From an archaeon (lineage in GTDB: Archaea; Nanobdellota; Nanobdellia; Woesearchaeales; GW2011-AR9), in NCBI GenBank assembly GCA_018670085.1, contig JABHRS010000005.1, positions 1 through 64,000 of the forward strand: DNA of 64,000 bases. The letters are read 5' to 3'. The position numbers and the translations under genes were made by a program. The notes under the pieces were generated by a model that ran no database searches, was not told where the DNA came from, and saw only the letters and a list, made by a program, of their open reading frames with translations. Shown here piece by piece: positions 19,601 through 28,170 of the stretch (positions are counted from its first letter, which is position 1; every line of letters begins with the position of its first letter).

Positions 19601-20074
19601 ATGGCAAACGATACATACCGAGAAGGAAATATTAGAAAAATGATTGAATTGGATTCAGCTGTTCCAAATACCATTGCGGAAGCTTATGTTGCTTGGGCTG
19701 ACAATTTGGCACCAAGAAGAAATCCAGACTTTTTCCCAGAACAGTATTTACAAAATGCCCAAGATGCTGTTAATCCAGCAGAAAAAAGTTTACAATATGT
19801 ATGGGCAGCTTCAGCATTTTTATCTCAAACTAACTATGTTGGAGGCGCTGAACCGATTAAGAGTTTGTTATCAAAGGCTGCAAATTATCGCGTTGAAGCT
19901 GGATTGGATCATGAAGCAAGAGAGTTGGAGTCTTTGGCTAACGGGGCTGAGCACATAGTTCGAATCTCATCTATGTATCGAAGTGAAGTGTTGGGGCTTG
20001 AGAAAAAAGTTGCAACAGCAAGAAAAGTGCCGGATTTTTCTGCGAATTGGTGGCTTAGAGGAGCTATATATTAG
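19601..20074 (+). CDS. Hypothetical protein
   Basis: MANDTYREGN... preceded by AAGGAG SD; ORF-track start 19556 likely too early. Confidence 0.6.
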   Translation: MANDTYREGNIRKMIELDSAVPNTIAEAYVAWADNLAPRRNPDFFPEQYLQNAQDAVNPAEKSLQYVWAASAFLSQTNYVGGAEPIKSLLSKAANYRVEAGLDHEARELESLANGAEHIVRISSMYRSEVLGLEKKVATARKVPDFSANWWLRGAIY

Positions 20075-20135
20075 TTACTTGCAGCTGAAAATTTCTACGA
20101 ATAAACTGGCAGATGCATTACTGGCGTATTAGTTG

Positions 20136-20162
20136 TTACTTTGCAGTAAGTTTATATATAAA
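20136..20162 (+). promoter_or_regulatory. Inverted repeat TTACTTTGCAGTAA abutting TATA (TTTATATATAAA)
   Basis: Same 5-4-5 repeat as elsewhere but different spacing to TATA. Confidence 0.45.
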
Positions 20163-20180
20163 TAGTCCTCCTGATATTGA

Positions 20181-21314
20181 ATGTCAGAGCGGACCCCACC
20201 CAGTATTTTGTTGGAATCTATTCTAAACACTATGCCAACTGCGGTTGTGGTAACTGACATTTCTAAAGAACAGATCATTGAAATTGCAAATCCTGCTTTT
20301 CTTAGACTCAGTAGATATTCTACAGAACAAGTGATTGGTAAATCAATTTCATTGTTACAACCTGATGATTTGTCGCGGACACTAAGAGAAGAAATTTATG
20401 ATAACACGATGAGTGGAAATGAATATAACGGAAGAGTAATGATTGAAGATTCAACTGGCGATCGGTTTCCAGTTTTGCTACACACATCTAGAATTTGTGC
20501 ACGCGATGATGATAGCAAGGTGATTGCACTGCAGGCTACAATGGCAGACTTACGTCAAGTTGAAAGACGACAGCAACTTTACACTATGGGTTTGGCTGCT
20601 GCAGGAATCGGACATGATTTAGGAAATAAATTACAGGGCATTTTGGGAAATTTGGAGCTTTTGGATACAATCAACAATCTTGATGAGAAAGGAAAATTGG
20701 CTCTTGCGCGGGCTTTGAACGCTACTATGGAAATGCGAGGAATATTTTCTGAGTTTAATTCTGTTGGTAGTGCGCAAAAAAACAAACATTCAAAATTAAG
20801 ATTGAATGAGTTAGTTGCATCTGCTATACCAGAAATATTTAGAAACTACATATATTTTGGGCATCAAGTCAAAATTACAGAAGTTTATTCTTCAAATGGA
20901 AATATTTTTGCAGATGAGGTTGGTGTTAAACGCGTTGTCGATAATATTGTTAGAAATTCAATTCTGGCTATCTGTTCATCCAAAAAAGGAGATGAAGTTT
21001 TACTTAGAACTTATGATATGGTAGTGGATGATCTAATTAAATCTTATACAGGTGAAATGGTCAAATTGAGAGGAGATTATGCAATTTTGGAAATTGAGGA
21101 TAATGGTCCAGGAATTGAAAAGAAGGTATTGCATAAAATATTCCAACCTCTCTACACAGGTAGAGCCACTGCTGATGGGGAGTTGAAAGGAACTGGGCTG
21201 GGTCTTAGTATTGTAGACAGAGTGATTCAAAATCATAGTGGAGTATACATGAGTATTGAAAGTGAAGTAGATAATGGGGCACTGTTTAAAATATATTTTC
21301 CTAGAACCGTTTGA
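20181..21314 (+). CDS. PAS-domain sensor histidine kinase (orphan)
   Basis: N-terminal PAS; GIGHDLGNKLQGILGNLELL H-box; EIEDNGPGIEKKVLHKIFQPLYTGR... GTGLGLSIVDRVIQNHSG HATPase_c. Confidence 0.9.
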   Translation: MSERTPPSILLESILNTMPTAVVVTDISKEQIIEIANPAFLRLSRYSTEQVIGKSISLLQPDDLSRTLREEIYDNTMSGNEYNGRVMIEDSTGDRFPVLLHTSRICARDDDSKVIALQATMADLRQVERRQQLYTMGLAAAGIGHDLGNKLQGILGNLELLDTINNLDEKGKLALARALNATMEMRGIFSEFNSVGSAQKNKHSKLRLNELVASAIPEIFRNYIYFGHQVKITEVYSSNGNIFADEVGVKRVVDNIVRNSILAICSSKKGDEVLLRTYDMVVDDLIKSYTGEMVKLRGDYAILEIEDNGPGIEKKVLHKIFQPLYTGRATADGELKGTGLGLSIVDRVIQNHSGVYMSIESEVDNGALFKIYFPRTV

Positions 21315-21360
21315 GATTATTTGCTGATGGCCATTTAGAATTTTTTAAAAAATAAAAAAT

Positions 21361-21381
21361 AAAAAAAAAAAAAAAAAAAAA
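21361..21381. repeat. A21/T21 homopolymer
   Basis: Direct reading. Confidence 0.9.
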
Positions 21382-21393
21382 TGAATTTGGTAG

Positions 21394-21563
21394 TTCAAAA
21401 GTAAGGCTTCGCAAAGTTATACTTTGCTCGGCACACGGCCTACCCACGACCCAGCTTCTCCGCGTTCGCTTTGAGAAAAGCAAAGCTCAGGTCGAATAGT
21501 AAGGTTCTTTCGAATATTATTTGCCGTGCCAAGATTGGCCATGTATGCGCCCTTACTTTTGAA
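21394..21563 (-). ncRNA. Candidate structured RNA downstream of copA
   Basis: 13-bp perfect terminal helix 21394-21406/21551-21563; GGCAC(AC)GGC/GCCGTGCC 21430-21439/21523-21530; hairpins GCAAAG/CTTTGC, CGACC/GGTCG, GCTTTG/CAAAGC; minus strand is followed by a T21 tract. Locally GC-rich. Confidence 0.5.
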
Positions 21564-21577
21564 TCAATAAGTGTAGT

Positions 21578-23827
21578 TTACAACTTCTTAAACTTCAGTA
21601 ACAATGAATTTGTTATCACGCTAACGGAACTAAGTGCCATTGCACCACCAGCTATCATTGGATTCAAAAGCCACCCAGTCCAGGGATAAAGGAGTCCTGC
21701 TGCGATTGGGATTCCAAGCGAGTTATACGCAAGTGCCCAAAACATGTTCTGCCTAATTTTACTCATTGTTTGCTGACTTAACTTAATTGCTTTTGGCACA
21801 CTCATCAATGAAGATTTCATGAGTACAATTTGGCCAGCTTCCATTGCAACATCAGTACCTGTGCCCATTGCGATTCCTATGTCAGCTTGTGCGAGTGCAG
21901 GTGCATCATTAATACCATCACCTACCATCGCAACCTGATGATTGAGTCTGTGAAATTTATTCTGTAATCTTTTAACATGTTTTGATTTATCTTCTGGTAG
22001 AACTTCTGCGAATACATTTTTTGCGGGAATTCCTGCAAGCTTTGCTATTGCTCTTGCAGTGCGGACATTGTCTCCTGTAATCATGTATGATTCGATCTTC
22101 ATCCGTTTTAAAATTGCAATTGCTTTTGCTGAATCGTCTTTGATCGCATCAGCTACTGCAATGATCCCAATTATTTGTTTCTTAGGTTTCATTGCTCCAA
22201 GTAACATGGCAGTTTTACCTTGTTCTTCTAATCGCTCAATTTGATGTTTAACAATTGTTGGGGTTGGAATTTTGTGCTTTTGCATTAGTTTGATGTTCCC
22301 AAAGTAGTACTGGTTTCTTGATATCTTAGCTTGGACTCCATGACCAACAATTGCCTTGAAATCTGTTGATTTTTTTAGAGTTACTTTTTTTGATTTTGCA
22401 TAGTTAACTATTGCCTCAGCGAGTGGATGTTCTGAAACTTTCTCAATGCTAGCTGCGATTTGTAGTATCTTTTCTTTACTGTTTTCACCAATACTGATTA
22501 AGTTAGTTAGTTCAGGTTTACCTTTAGTGATAGTCCCTGTTTTATCAAAAATAATTGCTTTGATTTTGTGAGCTGTTTCCAATGCTTCACCGCCTTTGAT
22601 TAAAATACCATGCTCTGCTCCCTTACCAGTTCCAACCATGATAGCAGTTGGAGTTGCTAGACCTAATGCGCATGGACAGGCAATAACAAGTACTGCAACT
22701 GCTGCGATAATTGCAAAACCTAGGTCTGCGTGAACTAAGGAAAACCAAGTTGTGAATGTAAGTAACGCTATGAAAATTACAGCTGGTACAAAATAACTTG
22801 AGATTAAATCTGCGTATCTTTGAATTGGGGCTTTACTTGTTTGCGCATCTTCAATTAATTTTACAATTCTTGCTAAGGTAGTATTAGCCCCAACCTTAGT
22901 TGCTCTAAATTGGAAAGCACCAGTTTTGTTAATAGTAGCTCCGATGACAGTATCACCTTTTTGTTTGGTAGTTGGAATACTTTCACCAGTTACCATACTC
23001 TCATTAATTGTGGAATGTCCTTGAGTGATGACACCATCAACTGGAATTTTTTGTCCAGGTTTTACTAAAATTATGTCACCAACTTTTACTTCATCAATTG
23101 GAATTTTGATTTCTTGTTTTTTTCCTTTAACTGTTCGAATCACTGTTGCTGTCTTTGCACCAAGTTGCATCATTTTTTGAATAGCTTGACTTGTTTTTCC
23201 TTTAGCAATTGCTTCCATATATTTTCCCAAGATTACTAAAGTGATTAGTACAGCTGAAGCTTCGAAATATTGATGCGCGGCATTTCCATGCATCAGTACG
23301 ATAACAACCGAGTAAAAGTAAGCTGCACTGGTACCCATAGCGATAAGTGTGTCCATGTTACTAGTTTTGTTTTTGAGCGCAGCCCAAGCACCCCTGTAAA
23401 ACTGAGCTCCAACGTAGAATTGAATTGGAGTAGCTAAAGCGAATAGGATATAATTTTGAAAAGGAATTGGGTTATTCATAAAACCCATACCAAGGATGAG
23501 AGCAGGTGTTGCCAGAATTGCGCCAATTAATAGTTTGAGTTTTAATGTGCGCATTTCACTTTCTTGAATTTTTTTGATCTTCTTTGCAGCGTCACCTTGG
23601 ATCAAAGTTGCCTGATATCCACGGTTTTTTACAGCTGCTTGAAGTTTTGGGATAATTTCTTTTAATTGAATTTTTTCACTGAATGTAACGTTTGCTTTTT
23701 CAGTTGCGTAGTTTACGGTTGCATCAATTACACCAGGTACTTTCATAAGAGCTTTGCTGGATACTTTCACACAGCTTGCGCAGTGCATACCTGAAATTTG
23801 TAGTTGGACTTTTTGTGGTTTTGTCAT
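21578..23827 (-). CDS. copA: Copper-translocating P1B-type ATPase
   Basis: HMA GMHCASC; CPCALGLATPTAIMVGTG; DKTGTITKGKPE; GDGINDAPALAQADIGIAMG. Confidence 0.93.
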   Translation of the reverse strand: MTKPQKVQLQISGMHCASCVKVSSKALMKVPGVIDATVNYATEKANVTFSEKIQLKEIIPKLQAAVKNRGYQATLIQGDAAKKIKKIQESEMRTLKLKLLIGAILATPALILGMGFMNNPIPFQNYILFALATPIQFYVGAQFYRGAWAALKNKTSNMDTLIAMGTSAAYFYSVVIVLMHGNAAHQYFEASAVLITLVILGKYMEAIAKGKTSQAIQKMMQLGAKTATVIRTVKGKKQEIKIPIDEVKVGDIILVKPGQKIPVDGVITQGHSTINESMVTGESIPTTKQKGDTVIGATINKTGAFQFRATKVGANTTLARIVKLIEDAQTSKAPIQRYADLISSYFVPAVIFIALLTFTTWFSLVHADLGFAIIAAVAVLVIACPCALGLATPTAIMVGTGKGAEHGILIKGGEALETAHKIKAIIFDKTGTITKGKPELTNLISIGENSKEKILQIAASIEKVSEHPLAEAIVNYAKSKKVTLKKSTDFKAIVGHGVQAKISRNQYYFGNIKLMQKHKIPTPTIVKHQIERLEEQGKTAMLLGAMKPKKQIIGIIAVADAIKDDSAKAIAILKRMKIESYMITGDNVRTARAIAKLAGIPAKNVFAEVLPEDKSKHVKRLQNKFHRLNHQVAMVGDGINDAPALAQADIGIAMGTGTDVAMEAGQIVLMKSSLMSVPKAIKLSQQTMSKIRQNMFWALAYNSLGIPIAAGLLYPWTGWLLNPMIAGGAMALSSVSVITNSLLLKFKKL

Positions 23828-23875
23828 TTTTTTCTCCTGTCTTTCTTTTATTCTTTTTATTTTGTATTGTTATTC

Positions 23876-24031
23876 TTATTTCTCTGCGTAATTGATAATA
23901 TCTATCTTACACGCATTATGTTCTTTGCAGTGAGCTTCGCATTCCTCTGCGCGGGATTGGTCTTTGAATTTTAAGTGACACTCATCACATTCGAAAAGTG
24001 CTTTGTTCTCATTAATTGTTTTTGTTACCAT
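23876..24031 (-). CDS. 51-aa Cys/His-rich small protein between copA and arsR-type regulator
   Basis: MVTKTINENKALFECDECHLKFKDQSRAEECEAHCKEHNACKIDIINYAEK*; below ORF-track length cutoff. Confidence 0.7.
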   Translation of the reverse strand: MVTKTINENKALFECDECHLKFKDQSRAEECEAHCKEHNACKIDIINYAEK

Positions 24032-24046
24032 TTTTATGCGTCTTAA

Positions 24047-24355
24047 TTAGTTCTTTTTATGTACTACATGCTCACAATATTCATGCATATGTTCATCAAT
24101 CATTTTCATTAATGGTCTAATAGTTTTTTTGTTCAATGCATAATATTTGTATTTACCAACTTTAGTTGCAAAAACCATCCCACAAGTTTCTAGACGCTTG
24201 AGGTTGTGAGAGACCATGGTTTGCTCAAATCCAGTGTCCTGACAGATCTCAGTTACATTCCTTTTACCTTTTCTGAGTAGGTTGATGATTTGTAGTCGGT
24301 TGGGGTTGGATAGTGATCCAAAGAATAGTTGATATGTATCTAGGCTGTGTTTCAT
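24047..24355 (-). CDS. ArsR-family winged-helix metalloregulator
   Basis: LFFGSLSNPNRLQIINLLRKGKRNVTEICQDTGFEQTMVSHNLKRLETCGMV; start moved from 24376 to 24355. Confidence 0.85.
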   Translation of the reverse strand: MKHSLDTYQLFFGSLSNPNRLQIINLLRKGKRNVTEICQDTGFEQTMVSHNLKRLETCGMVFATKVGKYKYYALNKKTIRPLMKMIDEHMHEYCEHVVHKKN

Positions 24356-24369
24356 CTTATATGATAGAA

Positions 24370-24390
24370 ATATCATATGATATATAAATC
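24370..24390 (-). promoter_or_regulatory. 14-bp palindrome ATATCATATGATAT (24370-24383) adjoining a TATA box
   Basis: Direct reading; probable autoregulatory operator of the ArsR-type gene. Confidence 0.55.
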
Positions 24391-24487
24391 TTGCGTATTT
24401 TGATGGATAGTTTAAGTTATATTAGAACTAGAAAATATGAATTAGAAAATTTAGATTTAAAAAAAATAAAAAGAATTGTATTTTGAT

Positions 24488-25006
24488 TTATCCTAGAACC
24501 ACCAAGATGCCATCCATACTAGAATGCCCAGAACCACAGAATATACTACAATAGTATCGGTAGTCTCCAGCAGCTGGTGCAATGAACTCCACAGTTTCAG
24601 TATCTCCTGATTTAATGGAAGATATAGCAACATCAAGGTCTTCAAATTTTAACCCATGGCTGCCTTGAGTCCCAGTAACTTTTATTTGGACAGTGTCACC
24701 CTCATGGATTTCATCAGCCGAAGTGACTTCAAATTCCCAGTTGGAAGCTGTAAGTTCGATTACTTTAATTGTTGATTCATCTGATTCTGTTCTTGTATCA
24801 GCATCTGCTAATTCATCTTGTTCAACTATTGTCTCTGCAGTTCCTGGATCTGCATCTTCAGTTAGTTGAGCTGATTCAACTTCAGTGTCAGTTGTTTCTT
24901 CGTCGTTGTGGTCTCCCTCAACCTCCATACTATCTTCAATTGCATTAGTACAAGACACTATGAAAATCGCAAATATAAGCAAACTAATTATTAGTATTTT
25001 TTTCAT
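24488..25006 (-). CDS. Lipoprotein with cupredoxin/CuA-type copper site
   Basis: Lipobox IFIVSCT; C-terminal YYCSIFCGSGHSSMDG matches CuA CxxxCxxxHxxM; GAGGTG SD before ATG 25006. Confidence 0.82.
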   Translation of the reverse strand: MKKILIISLLIFAIFIVSCTNAIEDSMEVEGDHNDEETTDTEVESAQLTEDADPGTAETIVEQDELADADTRTESDESTIKVIELTASNWEFEVTSADEIHEGDTVQIKVTGTQGSHGLKFEDLDVAISSIKSGDTETVEFIAPAAGDYRYYCSIFCGSGHSSMDGILVVLG

Positions 25007-25177
25007 GTTTACACCTCTATTCAATTATTAGATCTAAGGTAGAATTTACTTTTAACTTTTTTGGTATAATTTTAAAAACATGAAGATGTTACTATAGATT
25101 TAGCACAGGCATTTTTTGAGTTTATGCTGTGTTCATTTTGAATAGTTTGTTGAGATAAAAAAAGAGGTTTACTGAAA

Positions 25178-25429
25178 ATGGCGAAATCTATGAAATTAAA
25201 TGAAATGGCACTAGGATATACAGCAGCAGCACTTTCAGCAGTTTGTATGTTCTTACTTGGAATTGGGTGGAATTTAGGGTATTACACTAGCGCTGCTATT
25301 GCAATGTCAAATTGGCACATCTTCTTTGGGCCAAGTATTGGTGGGATTGTTGCTGGAATGATAGAAGCTGGATTTTGGAGTTTCATTGGGGCATATTCAT
25401 TTGCTTGGTTCTATAACAAATTGGCTTAG
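25178..25429 (+). CDS. Small two/three-TM membrane protein (possibly DUF5676-like)
   Basis: 83 aa hydrophobic ORF, in copper island. Confidence 0.6.
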   Translation: MAKSMKLNEMALGYTAAALSAVCMFLLGIGWNLGYYTSAAIAMSNWHIFFGPSIGGIVAGMIEAGFWSFIGAYSFAWFYNKLA

Positions 25430-25437
25430 TTTTTTTT

Positions 25438-25980
25438 TTATTTTTTGTTTATATTTTTGAAACACTTAATTAGATCATTTCTGTATAAAAAGCAGATTGC
25501 AAATATCATCATTGCATAATTGATTTTCATAAACAGAGGATTCGACCACTGAATTCCACTGAAAGTGATCTCTGAAACTGGCCAGAGAAATGGTGTTGGA
25601 TAAAAGGCACTGGTATGGGTTGGTATATCAAGTAGGATATGTAGTGGCCATGCAAGTAATACAATTGGAATTTTTTTTAACACAATGAAGATGACCAATA
25701 TAATTATACCAATGACAACTAGGCTGTGGCTAAAGCTGTACAAAACTTCTGAAATGGTACTCAAAGTAGGTCCCAAGGTACCAATCATTTCGGCACCATG
25801 TTTTTCAGGATGGATTAATCCAAAATTGAAAAATGACCAAATAGTAAGAAATGTAAAGGCTATAATGTCTGGGAATATCCCAAAGAAAAATGCCTGCCAT
25901 AATTTTGCTTTTATTTTGAATTGATCTTTAATGAACTTGATTAATATTATGGCCCAAACTCCATGTGCTAAGATATCCAT
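25438..25980 (-). CDS. Integral membrane protein, YdjM-like putative metal-dependent hydrolase
   Basis: MDILAHGVWA...FGIFPDIIAF...FSHSLVV...PLHILLDIPTH spaced H/D motifs. Confidence 0.55.
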   Translation of the reverse strand: MDILAHGVWAIILIKFIKDQFKIKAKLWQAFFFGIFPDIIAFTFLTIWSFFNFGLIHPEKHGAEMIGTLGPTLSTISEVLYSFSHSLVVIGIIILVIFIVLKKIPIVLLAWPLHILLDIPTHTSAFYPTPFLWPVSEITFSGIQWSNPLFMKINYAMMIFAICFLYRNDLIKCFKNINKK

Positions 25981-26053
25981 AGTTTATTTGAGGATCCTCT
26001 ATTAAAAAAGTTATTGGTGGTAGTGTAATAAGTTTATACCGAAAAATGATGTT

Positions 26054-26065
26054 GAAACTAGTTTC
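26054..26065. promoter_or_regulatory. Palindrome GAAACTAGTTTC with a further GTTTCAA half-site near 26084
   Basis: Intergenic between divergent membrane-protein and HMA-chaperone genes. Confidence 0.4.
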
Positions 26066-26120
26066 ACGTAATTCTTAAAAGCTGTTTCAAGCATATTTAT
26101 TTTATTGAAAAGGTGATAAC

Positions 26121-26333
26121 ATGAAAAAAATAAAATTATACATTAAAGGTATGCATTGTAAAAGCTGTGAGATGCTTCTTGAAGATGCCTTCGAAGATTT
26201 AGGCGTTGTAAGTTCTAAAATTGATTTTGCTAAAGGCCAAGCTATTGTGGAATTTGATGAAACAAAGGTCAGTTTAGAGCAGTTAAAAAAAGCAGTAGTT
26301 GATGAAGATTACACTGTAACTAAGGTTGAATAA
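26121..26333 (+). CDS. HMA-domain copper chaperone
   Basis: YIKGMHCKSCEMLLEDAFEDLG; AAGGTGA SD. Confidence 0.85.
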   Translation: MKKIKLYIKGMHCKSCEMLLEDAFEDLGVVSSKIDFAKGQAIVEFDETKVSLEQLKKAVVDEDYTVTKVE

Positions 26334-26373
26334 ATATAATTATGATATTGATTTGTAAATGGAGGAAAAAGAG

Positions 26374-28131
26374 ATGAAACGAATAGAATGTCAAGTGGAT
26401 GGGATGACTTGTAACAGCTGCGAAGTTCTAATTGAGAGAAAACTGATGAAGGTTGAAGGAATCAGAATGGTAGCTGTTAGCAATAAAGACAAAAGAGCTA
26501 CAATTGAATGCGATGAAAATGTGGAATTTTCTACTATTCAAAATGCGTTAAACGAAAAAGGATACACTTTACATGAATTAGATGAGGAAGTTAATTTAAT
26601 TAGAAAAAAAGGAAAATTGTTTTCAGCACCAAAAGGTAAACTAGAAGAAATTGGGGCTGTCCTACTTGTTTTACTTGGAATTTATGTAGTATTCACACAA
26701 TTTAATTTAATGCCAGAAGGAATTGGCGTAAAAGAAGGAATGAGTTTTGGATTCATTTTTGTAATTGGTCTAGTTGCTGCAACCTCAACATGCCTTGCAG
26801 TGGCTGGTGGATTATTACTTGCAGTTGCACAAAAGTACAATGATAAACATCCAAACATCACTGGCTGGCAAAAATTCAAACCACATATTTCATTTAACAT
26901 TGGAAGAGTTGTTTCATATGTATTACTAGGTGGAGCAATTGGAGCACTTGGGTCCATTATTGCAATAACGCCAAAAATGACTGGAATTATTACAATCATT
27001 GCTAGTCTGTTAATGGTAATTATGGGTTTACAATTACTTGGAATTTTTCCATGGCTTTCAAATATTCAATTAAAGATGCCAAAATTTATTGCACACAGAT
27101 TGTATAAAAGTAGTGAATCAAATGAAGGAAGTGAAAAATCAACAGGAATGATTTCAAGTTTCTTTTTTGGTGGTTCTACCTTCTTTTTACCATGTGGGTT
27201 CACGCAGGCTCTGCAATTATATGTTCTTGGGACTGGAAGTTTTGTAACTGGTGCATTGACTATGCTAGCTTTTTCACTTGGAACACTACCTAGTCTTGCT
27301 GGAATTGGTGCATTTACTAGTTTTGTTAAGAAAGGAAATTTGCAAAAATATTTTATGACATTTTCTGCGATCCTAGTAATTGTCCTTGGAGTTTGGAATT
27401 TACCAAATGGTCTTTCACTAACTGGAACTGTAATTGATTTTGGTTCTGGAAGCGATGATGTTGTTGCATTAGGAATTGAGAATATAAAAATTGTTGATGG
27501 AGTACAAATTGCAGAAATGACTGTAAAGGGATACGAATATTATCCGTCAGAGTTCACAATCTTAGCTGGAGTGCCAGTTGAGTGGAGAATTGATGGCGAT
27601 GCTGCAGCTGGATGTGGTCAAGTAATCACAGCACCAGCAATTGGAGTTACTGAATTTTTACCAAAAGAAGAAATCAAGGTAATCGAATTTACTGCAGACG
27701 AGGTTGGTAAAATTTCATTCTCCTGTAGTATGGGGATGATGACACCGGGAGCTGGATTTACAGTAATTGAGAATACTGAGGCCAGTGATTCTAGTCTGAG
27801 TGGAGCTGCTGTTGCAGTTGTTGCAGTGAATGAAGGCACAGAAGAAACAATTGATTCCAGAATTATGCAAGAAATGTTTATGGAAGTATCTTACGAAAAA
27901 GGATATTACCCTGAAACACATTACGTAGATGTTGGCGTACCAGTTAAATGGACCATTGATTCCAAAGATGTTCCTGGAGGTTGTATGGGAACTATTGTGA
28001 TACCTGAATTTGATGTTGCTCACACATTGTCTAAAGGTGAAAGTTCATTGGAGTTTACACCAACTGAGGCAGGAGAATATATCTACACTTGTAGTATGGG
28101 AACAATTCTTGGAAAAATAATTGTAGTGTGA
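26374..28131 (+). CDS. HMA - SafE/DsbD-like membrane domain - two cupredoxin-like domains fusion
   Basis: VDGMTCNSCEVLIE; multi-TM with GFIFVIGLVAATSTCLAVAGGLLLA and FLPCGFTQALQ; two repeats ending SFSCSMGMMTPG and IYTCSMGTILGK. GGAGG SD fits ATG 26374 rather than 26359. Confidence 0.85.
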   Translation: MKRIECQVDGMTCNSCEVLIERKLMKVEGIRMVAVSNKDKRATIECDENVEFSTIQNALNEKGYTLHELDEEVNLIRKKGKLFSAPKGKLEEIGAVLLVLLGIYVVFTQFNLMPEGIGVKEGMSFGFIFVIGLVAATSTCLAVAGGLLLAVAQKYNDKHPNITGWQKFKPHISFNIGRVVSYVLLGGAIGALGSIIAITPKMTGIITIIASLLMVIMGLQLLGIFPWLSNIQLKMPKFIAHRLYKSSESNEGSEKSTGMISSFFFGGSTFFLPCGFTQALQLYVLGTGSFVTGALTMLAFSLGTLPSLAGIGAFTSFVKKGNLQKYFMTFSAILVIVLGVWNLPNGLSLTGTVIDFGSGSDDVVALGIENIKIVDGVQIAEMTVKGYEYYPSEFTILAGVPVEWRIDGDAAAGCGQVITAPAIGVTEFLPKEEIKVIEFTADEVGKISFSCSMGMMTPGAGFTVIENTEASDSSLSGAAVAVVAVNEGTEETIDSRIMQEMFMEVSYEKGYYPETHYVDVGVPVKWTIDSKDVPGGCMGTIVIPEFDVAHTLSKGESSLEFTPTEAGEYIYTCSMGTILGKIIVV

Positions 28132-28170
28132 GATTATTTTTTATTTTTTTGTTTTTAAATTTTAATTTTT

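Noticed and set aside
21394-21563. Identification of this RNA as 5S, SRP or RNase P RNA
   Set aside because: Lacks recognisable universal motifs of these RNAs (e.g. SRP helix 8 GGAAGCAG-type, RNase P GGAAAGUCC-type); left as unknown.
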